Shown here piece after piece: positions 24,875-34,142 of a stretch of 64,000 nt of DNA. Position 1 is the stretch's first letter. Each line of letters starts with the position of its first letter. The DNA is from Prevotella sp. MA2016. GTDB taxonomy: Bacteria; Bacteroidota; Bacteroidia; Bacteroidales; Bacteroidaceae. The notes under the pieces are model-generated. The model did not search any database. It was not told the origin of the DNA and worked only from the letters and a program-made list of their open reading frames with translations. The position numbers were made by a program, and so were the translations under genes. The stretch lies in assembly GCF_000619825.1 (NCBI RefSeq), contig NZ_JHUW01000011.1:1-64000 (forward strand), in the 5' to 3' direction.

Positions 24875-27502
24875 ATGAAGAAATCTTTTATTATAGCCCT
24901 AGGACTGAGTTTAACAACCTCAATCCTCAATGCACAGGCACTCCTGCCATATCAGGATGCTAAATTGAGTGCTACAGAGCGTGCTAACGACCTATTGAAA
25001 CGTCTGACCTTGGAAGAGAAGGTTGGACTGATGATGGACCAGTCAAAACCAGTGGCACGCCTTGGTGTAAAACCTTATCAATGGTGGAATGAAGCGCTGC
25101 ATGGTGTTGCCCGAAATGGTGTAGCCACAATGTTTCCTCAGGCCATTGGTCTGGCTGCGACGTTTGATACTAATCTGGTACAAGAGTGTTTCGATATTGC
25201 GAGTACTGAGGCTCGCGTGAAGAACCGTCTGGCACGTGAAGAGAGCAAGGACAACATCCGTCGCTATCAGGGTCTCACATTCTGGACTCCTAACGTAAAC
25301 ATCTTCCGTGATCCACGTTGGGGACGCGGTCAGGAGACCTATGGTGAGGACCCTTATCTCACAAGTCGTATGGGCGTTGCTGTTGTCAATGGTCTTCAAG
25401 GACCTGACGGCAACAAGACTCATGCCTGTGCCAAGCATTATGCCGTCCATAGCGGACCAGAATGGAACCGCCACGTATTCAATGCAGATAATATATCATT
25501 TCGCGACTTGTGGGAAACCTATCTGCCTGCCTTCAAGGCTCTCGTCACAGAGGCTAAGGTAAAGGAGGTGATGTGTGCCTACAACCGTTATGAGAATGAG
25601 CCATGCTGCGGATCAAGTCGCCTGCTCACACAGATTCTGCGCAACGACTGGGGCTTTGACGGACTTGTTACAAGTGACTGCTGGGCTATCAACGACTTTT
25701 ACACCCCAGGTGCTCACATGACTGAGCCTGATACTATCCATGCAGATGCAAAGGCTGTATGGAGCGGTACTGACCTTGAGTGTGGTGGTTCTTACATCGA
25801 ACTTCCAGAAGCTGTGCGCCAGGGACTCATCACCGAAAACCGTATCGACCAGTCAGTATTCCGTCTGCTCAAGGCTCGCTTCGAACTCGGCGAGATGGAT
25901 GAAAAGACGCCATACGATGATATTCCTGCATCTGTCATAGCTTGTGCTGATCATAAGGCAAAGAGTCTGCAGGCTGCTCGCGAGGGTATCGTGCTTCTTA
26001 AGAACGACCGCTCTGCTGATGGCAAAAAAGCTCCATTGTTGCCACTGAATCCGCGTCAAACAATCGCAGTTGTAGGCCCTAATGCCAACGACAGTATCAT
26101 GCTTTGGGGTAACTATAACGGTACTCCCGATGCCACCATTACCATTCTTGATGGAATCCGCAAGTATGTGAAGCCCAACAAGCTCATCTACTCTCAGGGT
26201 TGCGGTCTTGCACAAACCACCAGCTATAAAAGTTGGATGGGTGTTGGTCGTTCTGCTGGCGAACAAGGTTGGTATGCTGCCTATTACAACACCACCGACT
26301 TCAGCGGACCTGTAGCTGCTTACGGCCGTTACAAGAACCCTATGCAACTCTATACCTATGGAGGTACTACCTTCCGGGCTGGTGTGAATCTTGAGGACTT
26401 CTCAGCAATTTATAAGACAACCATCAACACCCCAGAAACAAGTAATATTGAGTTCGACATCAAAGCTGCATGTGCTAAGATTCAGTTGCTTGTGAATGGC
26501 AAAGTTGTCATGGAGGCTGAGGGACGTCTGGGTAGTCGTGAAAGCAAAGAGCCTGTATATGTTCTCTCAGCAGAGGCAGGTAAGACCTATGAACTTGAAC
26601 TTCGCTATGTAGGTGGTAAGGGTATCAACGCATTGATGTTTGATATGGGTAACACTACTCATTTCAATGACGACCAGTTGCTCAAGCAGCTTCGTCCTGC
26701 TGATGTTGTAGTCTTTGTTGGTGGTATCTCTCCTGGACTTGAAGGTGAGGAGATGCCAGTACAGATTGAAGGTTTCAAGGGCGGCGACCGTACTGATATT
26801 CAGCTTCCACGTGTGCAGCGTGACCTCATTGCCAAGATTCATAAGGCAGGCAAGCGCATCGTATATATCAACTGCTCAGGATCTGCAATGGCTATGGTTC
26901 CTGAAGCAGAGAACTGTGATGCAATGATGCAGGTGTTCTATCCGGGCCAGATGGGGGGTCAGGCAGTAGCTGAGACACTCTTTGGCGACTACAATCCCTC
27001 AGGTCGTCTGCCTATCACTTTCTATAAGGATACACTTCAGATGCCAGATTTCCTTGATTACAGCATGAAGGGGCGTACATATCGCTATATGAAAGAGAAG
27101 CCTCAGTTCTGCTTCGGTCATGGACTCTCTTACACAACCTTCTCTTATGGAGATGCACAACTTGTTCCTGCTTCATACACAGCAGATGGCAAAATGACAA
27201 AGGAGAAGATCATCATCCCAGTTACCAATACAGGTTCACGTGATGGCGCAGAGGTTGTCCAGCTCTATGTTCAGCGTCCGGATGACAGTGAAGGTCCTGT
27301 GAAGACGCTTCGTGGTTTCAAGCGTGTGAATATAGCCAAGGGTGAAACCGTAAATGTGGAATTGGATATCGATGATGATACTTTCACATGGTATGATAGT
27401 CGCACAGGATGTATGATGGCTTTAAGTGGTCGTTACAACATTCTTTACGGCGGTTCATCAGATGATAGCAGCCTTAAGACTCTTGAGGTTACAAGACCTT
27501 AA
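24875..27502 (+). CDS. GH3 beta-glycosidase with PA14 insert (beta-xylosidase/glucosidase)
   Basis: The product has 875 residues with a signal peptide (about 1-20, ending NAQA). The N-terminal GH3 barrel contains WNEALHG, RDPRWGRGQETYGEDP and K-H-Y-A-V-H-S-G-P. The catalytic nucleophile is Asp268 in TSDCWAIND. The second alpha/beta domain resumes after a PA14-like beta insert (about 450-590) and is followed by a C-terminal fibronectin III-like domain (from about 770). Family members act on beta-xylosides or beta-glucosides in the periplasm. No SusC/SusD genes are nearby, so it is a solitary enzyme. A strong terminator follows. Confidence 0.9.
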   Translation: MKKSFIIALGLSLTTSILNAQALLPYQDAKLSATERANDLLKRLTLEEKVGLMMDQSKPVARLGVKPYQWWNEALHGVARNGVATMFPQAIGLAATFDTNLVQECFDIASTEARVKNRLAREESKDNIRRYQGLTFWTPNVNIFRDPRWGRGQETYGEDPYLTSRMGVAVVNGLQGPDGNKTHACAKHYAVHSGPEWNRHVFNADNISFRDLWETYLPAFKALVTEAKVKEVMCAYNRYENEPCCGSSRLLTQILRNDWGFDGLVTSDCWAINDFYTPGAHMTEPDTIHADAKAVWSGTDLECGGSYIELPEAVRQGLITENRIDQSVFRLLKARFELGEMDEKTPYDDIPASVIACADHKAKSLQAAREGIVLLKNDRSADGKKAPLLPLNPRQTIAVVGPNANDSIMLWGNYNGTPDATITILDGIRKYVKPNKLIYSQGCGLAQTTSYKSWMGVGRSAGEQGWYAAYYNTTDFSGPVAAYGRYKNPMQLYTYGGTTFRAGVNLEDFSAIYKTTINTPETSNIEFDIKAACAKIQLLVNGKVVMEAEGRLGSRESKEPVYVLSAEAGKTYELELRYVGGKGINALMFDMGNTTHFNDDQLLKQLRPADVVVFVGGISPGLEGEEMPVQIEGFKGGDRTDIQLPRVQRDLIAKIHKAGKRIVYINCSGSAMAMVPEAENCDAMMQVFYPGQMGGQAVAETLFGDYNPSGRLPITFYKDTLQMPDFLDYSMKGRTYRYMKEKPQFCFGHGLSYTTFSYGDAQLVPASYTADGKMTKEKIIIPVTNTGSRDGAEVVQLYVQRPDDSEGPVKTLRGFKRVNIAKGETVNVELDIDDDTFTWYDSRTGCMMALSGRYNILYGGSSDDSSLKTLEVTRP

Positions 27503-27538
27503 TGGACCCACAATCAGGAGGCATCTTGTAAAAACAGC

Positions 27539-27577
27539 AACAGGCAGCACCCCAGTCGTGGATGCTGCCTGTTTTTT
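27539..27577 (+). terminator. Rho-independent terminator after GH3 gene
   Basis: Perfect 11-base arms AACAGGCAGCA (27539-27549) and TGCTGCCTGTT (27563-27573) with a 13-base loop, followed by a T tract. Confidence 0.9.
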
Positions 27578-27589
27578 GTTTTATCACGT

Positions 27590-27675
27590 TAGTGGAGCTG
27601 GAGGGGAGTCGTAATCGACGTAGTCGCTTCGCATGCGAAGAACCCTCACGAGGGTGAGGCCCCTCTGGCGTAACA
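27590..27675. repeat. Partial duplication of the ssrA 3' end (att-like)
   Basis: Bases 27590-27611 repeat the tmRNA 3' end (27676-27696): the first 14 bases beginning TAGTGGAGCTGG are identical and the rest differ by one inserted G. The 65 bases between the copies hold a 14-bp perfect palindrome (CTTCGCATGCGAAG, 27627-27640), and GAGGGG (27601-27606) can pair with CCCCTC (27660-27665). Genomic islands often integrate at ssrA and duplicate its 3' end; no integrase is present, so this would be a scar. Confidence 0.5.
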
Positions 27676-27678
27676 TAG

Positions 27679-28075
27679 TGGAGCTGGAGGGAGTCGAACC
27701 CTCGTCCGCACAAGGAAACCATACGCTTTCTACACGCTTATCTTGGCCTTCATTTTCGAGCTGCGGCAAGACCCAAGCCACCAACCGCAACCTTATCTCC
27801 TAAAACTTCATTCGTGCATCGGAGCCTACACAAACTATTTCCGATTTAACCTGCGCCACTTGATCTTTGGATTCGGAACAACATCCTCGGAGCGGCGTCT
27901 CGTTCTCTCACCTTGTAAGAGAATAAAGCCAGTAATCTACTGTACTTCGATTAGGCAGCGAGAGCGTACTTTGTTTCGCCAATTAAATTTTTCTTGATTC
28001 AGATTATGGAGGGACCCAAGAAGCCTCCGCGTGCTTACGTACCATTTCATCTCGCCGTCAAATCCAGTCAACCCC
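27679..28075 (-). ncRNA. ssrA: tmRNA (ssrA)
   Basis: About 397 nt. The 5' end reads GGGGTTGACTGGATTTGACG and pairs with the 3' end CAGCTCC through seven pairs, forming the tRNA-like acceptor stem. The T-arm GAGGGTTCGACTCCCTC is at the 3' end. CCA is not encoded: the genome has CTA after the discriminator A, so CCA must be added. The tag frame is at 27951-27980 and encodes GETKYALAA followed by TAA, close to known Bacteroidota tags ending YALAA. It rescues stalled ribosomes with SmpB. The plus-strand reading frames across this region are not genes. Confidence 0.95.
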
Positions 28076-28175
28076 AAGATGCAAATAGTCGTAGAAACGA
28101 ACTGTTCGCTAACAATTTCGGCTGCAAAGATAGCACTTTTTCTGCTACAAACCATGTTTTTAAGCAAAAATTTAG

Positions 28176-28183
28176 TATTTTTG
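28176..28183 (+). promoter_or_regulatory. Candidate -7 box of polysaccharide locus
   Basis: TATTTTTG precedes the first gene of the locus by about 70 bases, giving a long AT-rich leader (about 28190-28252). No TTTG is found 20 bases upstream. The rest of the gap from 28076 shows nothing else recognisable except the ssrA promoter region. Confidence 0.4.
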
Positions 28184-28252
28184 TAGCCGATTTCTATAAT
28201 AACAAGACAGAAAAGACGTTTTTTATATAGTATAAAATAACAATCAGACAAA

Positions 28253-29053
28253 ATGAAAATAAGTCACTTAATCATAGCAGCATGTGCAGCAGTTATGCTC
28301 ACATCGTGTTTCACACCAAAAACTGTAGCCTACTTTCCTGAACTTGAAAACGGGAAGACTCTGGCGCTAAACGAGGCTCAAAGCATCGTACTGAAACCTA
28401 CCGACAAACTCTCGATTGTGGTAAACACCAAGTCGGCAGAACTGAACAACGTGCTGAACATGCCTGTCACATCGCAAATCATCGGCTACGGCGAGGTGCA
28501 GTCGGTAAACCAGAGCAGAGCCACATCGGGCTACACCATCGACAAGGATGGCTATATCGAGTTTCCATTGATAGGACGGACCAAAGCTGCCGGACTGACA
28601 CGCGCTGAACTGGCCAAGCATCTGAAACAAACCATGGAGGAGATGAATGTGGCCAAGGATGCTGTGGTGACAGTGGAATACCTGAACCTGGGATTCTCGG
28701 TTATCGGTGAGGTTAACTCACCAGGCTTCTACCCCATCGAGAACGACCGCACTACGCTGATACAGGCACTGAGCCGTGCTGGCGACATGACTATCTATGG
28801 CGACCGAAACAAAGTGAAAGTGCTGCGCATGAATGCTCAAGGGCAGCAGGACACTTACGTACTGAGCATGCTCGACGCTGAAGCCTTGACCAAGTCGCCT
28901 GCCTATTTCGTAGAGCAGAACGATGTGATCTACGTTCAGCCCAACAACTATCGCAAGCGTCAATCATCTAACAGTTCCGACATCACCAACGGATCGTTCT
29001 GGCTCTCGATAATATCTGTTCTTACTACCATCGCCGTACTGGTATTTAAGTAA
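28253..29053 (+). CDS. Wza-like polysaccharide export lipoprotein
   Basis: The product has 266 residues. The signal peptide ends in lipobox L-T-S-C (Cys19). A Poly_export domain follows (LKPTDKLSIVVNTK, GYTIDKDGYIEFPLIG), then an SLBB-type domain (GFSVIGEVNSPGFYPI). A hydrophobic C-terminal helix (about 246-264) precedes the end, as in Wza proteins where it helps form the outer-membrane pore. It exports capsule or exopolysaccharide across the outer membrane. It is the first gene of a nine-gene plus-strand run to 37.5 kb. Confidence 0.9.
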   Translation: MKISHLIIAACAAVMLTSCFTPKTVAYFPELENGKTLALNEAQSIVLKPTDKLSIVVNTKSAELNNVLNMPVTSQIIGYGEVQSVNQSRATSGYTIDKDGYIEFPLIGRTKAAGLTRAELAKHLKQTMEEMNVAKDAVVTVEYLNLGFSVIGEVNSPGFYPIENDRTTLIQALSRAGDMTIYGDRNKVKVLRMNAQGQQDTYVLSMLDAEALTKSPAYFVEQNDVIYVQPNNYRKRQSSNSSDITNGSFWLSIISVLTTIAVLVFK

Positions 29054-29055
29054 TC

Positions 29056-29937
29056 ATGTCGTATCTAAGCAATAAGATAGCTATTGTGAAGGGCGTTTTC
29101 ATGGGGAATCTCATGAAACTGAAGGTGATGTATGATATCCGCCTGCGCAAGTCCATCCATGTTTCGCCCCAACAAGACGCATCGGTGGTGGTATCGCTCA
29201 CCAGCTATGGCAGCAGGGTTAGGAGCAGCGTGGTATATACCATCCACTCGCTGATACGACAGAGCATACGCCCTGAACGCATCGTGCTATGGCTAGACCA
29301 GCAAACGTATAACGACAAAAATCTGCCGAGCCAACTGCGATTACTTCGCAACTACGGCTTAGAGGTGCGCTATGCCAAAGACCTGAGGTCGTACACCAAG
29401 ATTATTCACGCCCTGACGGCTTTTCCTGATAAGCATATCATTACCGTTGACGACGACGTGTATTACGGCAAGACGCTGGTTGAGAAGCTTATCAAGGCCC
29501 ACAAACAGCATCCACAGGCCATCATCACCAGCTATGCCAAGGTGCCTACAACCGACAGGCGCAACCAGCTGGAGCCCTACACCAAATGGCCCGAATACTA
29601 TCATGCCACAGCCGGCTGGCACTACGACAGCTACAGACTGCTGCCGCTTGGCGTTGGCGGGGTGCTCTATCCTAGCGGCATGTTCGACGAAGAAGTTAAA
29701 AACGAGTCGGTATTCACCCGGCTCTGTCCGAAAGCCGACGACATCTGGCTCTATGTGATGGGGCTGCGCTGCCAAGCCGAGAAACGAATACTCACCGACG
29801 CACGCATCACTTATTATCATACCGACCTGCTGCGCCAGTGCATGACCCGCGACCGGCTGACGAATGCAAACCGCCTGGGAGGCGAGAACGACACGCAACT
29901 GCAGGCGCTGTTAGCACATTATAATATAACACTTTAA
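29056..29937 (+). CDS. Glycosyltransferase, GT-A-like, family uncertain
   Basis: The product has 293 residues, soluble. It begins with a GT-A-like core (VVVSLTSYGSR, SLIRQSIRPERIVLWLD), followed by the metal-binding acidic motif HIITVDDDVYYG near 129-140. No membrane helix is seen. It starts two bases after the exporter gene and would add one sugar of the repeat unit at the inner face of the membrane. Donor and acceptor cannot be deduced. Confidence 0.75.
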   Translation: MSYLSNKIAIVKGVFMGNLMKLKVMYDIRLRKSIHVSPQQDASVVVSLTSYGSRVRSSVVYTIHSLIRQSIRPERIVLWLDQQTYNDKNLPSQLRLLRNYGLEVRYAKDLRSYTKIIHALTAFPDKHIITVDDDVYYGKTLVEKLIKAHKQHPQAIITSYAKVPTTDRRNQLEPYTKWPEYYHATAGWHYDSYRLLPLGVGGVLYPSGMFDEEVKNESVFTRLCPKADDIWLYVMGLRCQAEKRILTDARITYYHTDLLRQCMTRDRLTNANRLGGENDTQLQALLAHYNITL

Positions 29938-29955
29938 AATCAACATCCACAGCAT

Positions 29956-31506
29956 ATGAAAGAAACATTTTCACTCAGCGATTTTATCCGAGTAAGCCTC
30001 AACAAATGGAAATGGTATGCCACATCGGTGGCCGTATTCCTACTGCTGGCCATAGCCTATCTGGTGATTACACCACCCAAATACACTCGCCAGGCACAGG
30101 TGCTGGTGAGAGACGAAGGCGGCATGAGCGGCATCATGGGACAGTTGGGCGGATTGGCCGAACTGGGCGGCATCATCGGCTTCGGATCGTCGAACGTGTA
30201 CAACGAGCTCTATGCCATGCAGTCGCCCTGGCTGCTACTCAACGTGGTAAACCAGCTGCACCTGGATATGACCTATACCATCAAAGGCATCCGCAACAAG
30301 GATCTCTATGCCGAGCAGCTGCCCGTCAGCGTCAGCTTTAAGCATCTCTCCGATGAGGATGACATCAGCCTGAAGCTCGACCTAAGCAAGAATGGCGATT
30401 TCAAGATATACAAAATAAAAAAGAACGACGATAAGTACAGCGACGAGTTGAATGGACACGTGGGCAGCACCGTCAAGAGTAGCATTGGCGACATCGAGGT
30501 GAAGGCTACACCCTATCTGAGCAGACTGACTGACAACGAGATAACCATCACCGTGAAACGAACGGAGCCAATGGCTGTGGTGGACAGACTGAAGAAGAAA
30601 GCCATCACTATGGCTGTGAGCAGTCGCGATGCTTCTATCATCGACATCAAATGCAAGGATGTGTCGAAACAGCGAGCCACTGATATCATCAACACCATCA
30701 TTGCCGAATATCGCCAGGAGGCAGATGCCGACAAAGATGCACAGACAGCCGTTTCGGAGCGCTATATCGTGGAGCGACTGGCTGCTCTGGAGAGCAACCT
30801 AAAAACGCTGGACGACCGCGTGGCCGACTATAAGAGCAAGACCATGATGCCCGACCTGGAAGTGATGGCCAAGGTATATGCCGAGGGCGCCAAGGACATC
30901 TCGACAGCCCACATGGAGTTGAGCAACCAACTGTATGTGACCCAAGCTATACGCGACTACCTGCGCGACGAGTCGAAGAAAGACGAACTGCTGCCAGCGC
31001 TGCTCATTACAGACAATAAAGGACTGGCCGAACAGGTGGGAGAATACAATAAACTGCAGCTGCAGCGCAATAAAATCATTGCCAGCTCAAGCCAGCATAG
31101 TCCGCTGGTCAAGGATATCGACAAGCAACTGGATGCCATGCACCATGCTGTGCTCTCATCTGCTGAAAACGCCATCAAGCAGCTTCAGCTGCAGATTAAG
31201 AGTGTAAGTGCCAAGGAGAGCGAAGGCAAGCAGATGCTGGCATCGGCACCCAAGAAAGCGATAGGCGGACTGCAGGACGAACGCGACTGGAAAGTGCTGA
31301 ACGAGGTTTACGTTTTCCTGCTGCAGAAGCGCGAGGAGGCTCAGATGGCCAAAGCCCTCAAATCGGATATCCGCGTGCTGACGCCACCACTGGGTGTTAA
31401 GAAGCAAACATCGCCTGTCAAGGCAAGTGTACTGCTAGGTGCGCTGCTCTTCGGACTGTTTGTACCTGCCTGCACCATTTTAATAAGAGAACGCAACAAG
31501 CGATAA
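29956..31506 (+). CDS. Chain-length determinant (Wzz/GumC-like), no kinase domain
   Basis: The product has 516 residues. A Wzz-type N-terminus with one membrane helix (about 20-38) and the TPPKYTRQAQVLV segment leads to a large periplasmic coiled-coil region (about 270-450), then a second membrane helix near 490-507. The protein ends just after that helix. It lacks the cytoplasmic tyrosine autokinase domain (Walker motifs, Tyr-rich tail) found in fused Wzc proteins. It controls polymer length with the polymerase and connects to the exporter. No separate BY-kinase gene is found in the locus. Confidence 0.88.
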   Translation: MKETFSLSDFIRVSLNKWKWYATSVAVFLLLAIAYLVITPPKYTRQAQVLVRDEGGMSGIMGQLGGLAELGGIIGFGSSNVYNELYAMQSPWLLLNVVNQLHLDMTYTIKGIRNKDLYAEQLPVSVSFKHLSDEDDISLKLDLSKNGDFKIYKIKKNDDKYSDELNGHVGSTVKSSIGDIEVKATPYLSRLTDNEITITVKRTEPMAVVDRLKKKAITMAVSSRDASIIDIKCKDVSKQRATDIINTIIAEYRQEADADKDAQTAVSERYIVERLAALESNLKTLDDRVADYKSKTMMPDLEVMAKVYAEGAKDISTAHMELSNQLYVTQAIRDYLRDESKKDELLPALLITDNKGLAEQVGEYNKLQLQRNKIIASSSQHSPLVKDIDKQLDAMHHAVLSSAENAIKQLQLQIKSVSAKESEGKQMLASAPKKAIGGLQDERDWKVLNEVYVFLLQKREEAQMAKALKSDIRVLTPPLGVKKQTSPVKASVLLGALLFGLFVPACTILIRERNKR

Positions 31507-31522
31507 GCATTTCTTTCGCCAC

Positions 31523-32773
31523 ATGGTTTACCTGTTCAGTGTATTAATCGTCATAGTACTTCTGATATCGTGGAGGTATATCCTCAGGCTTGAGCCTGCG
31601 GGCATCTTTGCCGCGATGTGGGTATGCTTTGGCGTGTTAACCCTACTGCTACAGCATTATATCGACCTGCGTTTCGATGGGTGCGTGTTTGTGATGGCAG
31701 GTGTGGCCTTCTTTGTGGCGGGCACCTTCTTCAGCGACACTTTCTACCAACCAACTGCTACGGACATACAGATACAATTCAAGCAGCAATGGGTAACACC
31801 ATTACTGCTCGTCATGCTGATAGCTGCTATGGTTACCCCACTCTACTCTATCGTGCTGCACGGTTTTAGTTTGCGGGCATTGCTGGATATGCGCGAGATT
31901 CTGGAAATGAACAAAGACATATCGAGCGACCGCTATGCTGGTGCCGAAGCTTACAACGTGGTGAGCCAGTTTTTCCTCATCTTCTCGTATGCAGCCCCAG
32001 CCATCGGTGGATTCTGCTTCCGACTTGTGGGCAGATGGCAGAAGGTGCTCTGTATCATCACACTGATTCCTTGTACCTTTATCGCCCTTACTCAATCGCT
32101 CAAGATGGGTATGATAGCATCGTTCATACTGTTTTTTGCCAGCTATATCGTGTGTTCATACACCTATGGACTCCCTATCCGTATAAAAGGCAAAATCATA
32201 CTGCGATTCGTGCTGATAGTGGCAGGATTCTTGTTAACGCTCTTTATATCGATGGTGTTTCGTACGGGTGAAGTGAGCGAGAAAACCATCTGGGAAATAG
32301 GCGAGAAATTCATCACCTACACCATCGGTCACATGCACAACGTGGATTTCTGGTACACATCGTATATACCCACCGAACTGACGTGGGGCAGCAAGACTTT
32401 TATGGGCGTTTCAAACCTGTTGGGACTTGAAGATCGCGTACAGGGCATCTATCAGGAATACAACAACATCGGCAAGAACGGATTCTTCGGCATATCAAAC
32501 ACTTTCACTATATTCCGACCGCTGGTTGAGGATTACGGTGAAGCTGGAGCCATGGTGGTGATGTTTGCGATGGGCGTAATAGCCAATATGGCGGTAAAAG
32601 CCCTGAAGGCGCATCGCCTAGTGATGCTCAACCAAGTGGTGCTGATAGCTCTCTATGCATTTCTGATGTGGTCGTTCTCGGCCTCATTCTATGCCTATAC
32701 CACCTATCTAGCCATGTTTGCCTTGGTATTCATGCTGCTATATCTGCTACAAAGAAAGGAGCCGGCATGCTGA
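31523..32773 (+). CDS. O-antigen/repeat-unit polymerase (Wzy-like)
   Basis: The product has 416 residues with about ten to twelve hydrophobic helices and one long extracytoplasmic loop around 255-340 (rich in Asn/Gly/Tyr). This topology, plus its place between a Wzz and a flippase gene, supports a Wzy-like polymerase that joins lipid-linked repeat units in the periplasm. Wzy proteins share little sequence, so the assignment rests on topology and context. The last seven bases overlap the flippase gene. Confidence 0.78.
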   Translation: MVYLFSVLIVIVLLISWRYILRLEPAGIFAAMWVCFGVLTLLLQHYIDLRFDGCVFVMAGVAFFVAGTFFSDTFYQPTATDIQIQFKQQWVTPLLLVMLIAAMVTPLYSIVLHGFSLRALLDMREILEMNKDISSDRYAGAEAYNVVSQFFLIFSYAAPAIGGFCFRLVGRWQKVLCIITLIPCTFIALTQSLKMGMIASFILFFASYIVCSYTYGLPIRIKGKIILRFVLIVAGFLLTLFISMVFRTGEVSEKTIWEIGEKFITYTIGHMHNVDFWYTSYIPTELTWGSKTFMGVSNLLGLEDRVQGIYQEYNNIGKNGFFGISNTFTIFRPLVEDYGEAGAMVVMFAMGVIANMAVKALKAHRLVMLNQVVLIALYAFLMWSFSASFYAYTTYLAMFALVFMLLYLLQRKEPAC

Positions 32774-34047
32774 AAGAAATCAAAGAGAAGCTCCATTCGG
32801 GCATGGGACGAGACATCGTATGGACGTTTGCCATCCAGATGCTTATCATGCTCTGTTCGTTTGCCATCAACAAACTGTTGGCCAACCGACTAAGCATCGA
32901 CGAGTTCGGCCAATACAACGTTATCAAGCGCTCGGTTCAGGTACTGTCGTTTGTCATGCTGGCTGGCATTGGCATCGCCTTGCCACGCTATATCCCCATC
33001 TACCGCAATAGCAACCCGCCACGTCCTGTAGCACCTCTGCTTTCGGCAGCATTCATATATATGATAGGTATCTCGGTGGCTGTAGTTGCCATCTGCCTAC
33101 TATTCTCACCGCAGATGCAACCTGTGATTACAGGCCAGAGCAACAACAGCAGTCTGCTACTTATAGCCCTAAGCTACGCCTTCATACTGGCGATGGCACA
33201 ATACGTGTTTGCCTACTATCGCGGTATGGGCAGGTTTATGTGGTATAACAGCACCCAACTAGCCATGCAGCTAGCCATCATCATGCCGCTGATAGTACTG
33301 CCCATACTCACCGTAGGCAATGTGTTTGGGTCGTGGCTCATCATCACGGTATTGCTCGTGGCTTACCTGATGGGCAGAGAGCTATGGAAGTATGCAAACA
33401 CCAGCTGTCAGCCTCATCCATGCTCACATCTGAGCACCCATCTCACCACCATCGTCAAATATGCTTCAGGCCGACTGATTGCTGATTTCTTTCAGTTCTC
33501 GCTGGCCGCATTCCCACTCATCTATATCAGCAACACCCAAGGACTGCAGGCCACGGCCTACTTCGCGGTTGGCATCACCTTTATCACCATGATCATCCCC
33601 CTGTTCTCGTTCCTGGGTATCATCCTACTGCCCTATATCTCGCAAGCTATCGCACGCCACGAGATGACTGCTGCCAACCGACTTGTCAATCGTTTGTCAT
33701 TACTATATGCGCTAGCTGCTATCTGCTTCATCGCTATACTCTGGCTGTTCACAGATTTCCTGACAGCGCTGCTGTTTTCGAACGACTACGTGGTGACAAG
33801 CCAGCTTACAAGGATTATGATTCTGGCCATACTGCCACAAGCAGCCTATATGCTGTTTCGCAACACCATCGATGCCGTGAGCGTAGTGCCCTATAATGCC
33901 ATTATCCTAGGCATTTGTTTAGCTGTTATGGTGGCAGGCTTCATGCTATCCGTCAGCCCCGTCCACTTTGCCTGGGCCTACGTAGCCGTTTCGGCCCTTC
34001 AAGGATTACTCTCATGGGGTACATGGATGATAGTGCGAAAGAAATAA
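32767..34047 (+). CDS. Repeat-unit flippase (Wzx, MOP superfamily)
   Basis: The product has 426 residues with about twelve membrane helices. It begins MLKEIKEKLHSGMGRDIVWTF, followed by NRLSIDEFGQYN typical of polysaccharide-biosynthesis flippases (F-G-Y motif after the first helix). It flips undecaprenyl-linked repeat units to the periplasmic face. The start at 32767 gives the shortest overlap (7 bases) with the polymerase gene and a family-like N-terminus; the longer frame overlaps more than 100 bases. Confidence 0.87.
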   Translation: MLKEIKEKLHSGMGRDIVWTFAIQMLIMLCSFAINKLLANRLSIDEFGQYNVIKRSVQVLSFVMLAGIGIALPRYIPIYRNSNPPRPVAPLLSAAFIYMIGISVAVVAICLLFSPQMQPVITGQSNNSSLLLIALSYAFILAMAQYVFAYYRGMGRFMWYNSTQLAMQLAIIMPLIVLPILTVGNVFGSWLIITVLLVAYLMGRELWKYANTSCQPHPCSHLSTHLTTIVKYASGRLIADFFQFSLAAFPLIYISNTQGLQATAYFAVGITFITMIIPLFSFLGIILLPYISQAIARHEMTAANRLVNRLSLLYALAAICFIAILWLFTDFLTALLFSNDYVVTSQLTRIMILAILPQAAYMLFRNTIDAVSVVPYNAIILGICLAVMVAGFMLSVSPVHFAWAYVAVSALQGLLSWGTWMIVRKK

Positions 34048-34099
34048 GCTGATAGCTTAATATTCAATAATAATTTGCAGATAATTGAAAAAATAGTTG

Positions 34100-34107
34100 T
34101 AACTTTG
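34100..34107 (+). promoter_or_regulatory. Internal promoter box in polysaccharide locus
   Basis: TAACTTTG in the 95-base gap before the second glycosyltransferase gene, with TTTG at 34074-34077 (22-base spacer). It may allow the second half of the locus to be transcribed separately. Confidence 0.5.
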
Positions 34108-34142
34108 CACACTGATTTCGGAATTTCTGCGTTATTAAAGTA

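Noticed and set aside
27676..27700. A tRNA gene suggested by the T-arm sequence GTTCGACTC
   Set aside because: It is the T-arm of the tmRNA; the D-arm and anticodon arm of a normal tRNA are missing.
27743..28230. Reading frames across 27.7-28.2 kb
   Set aside because: This is the ssrA gene; the frames on both strands cross its tRNA-like and pseudoknot regions and have no protein features.
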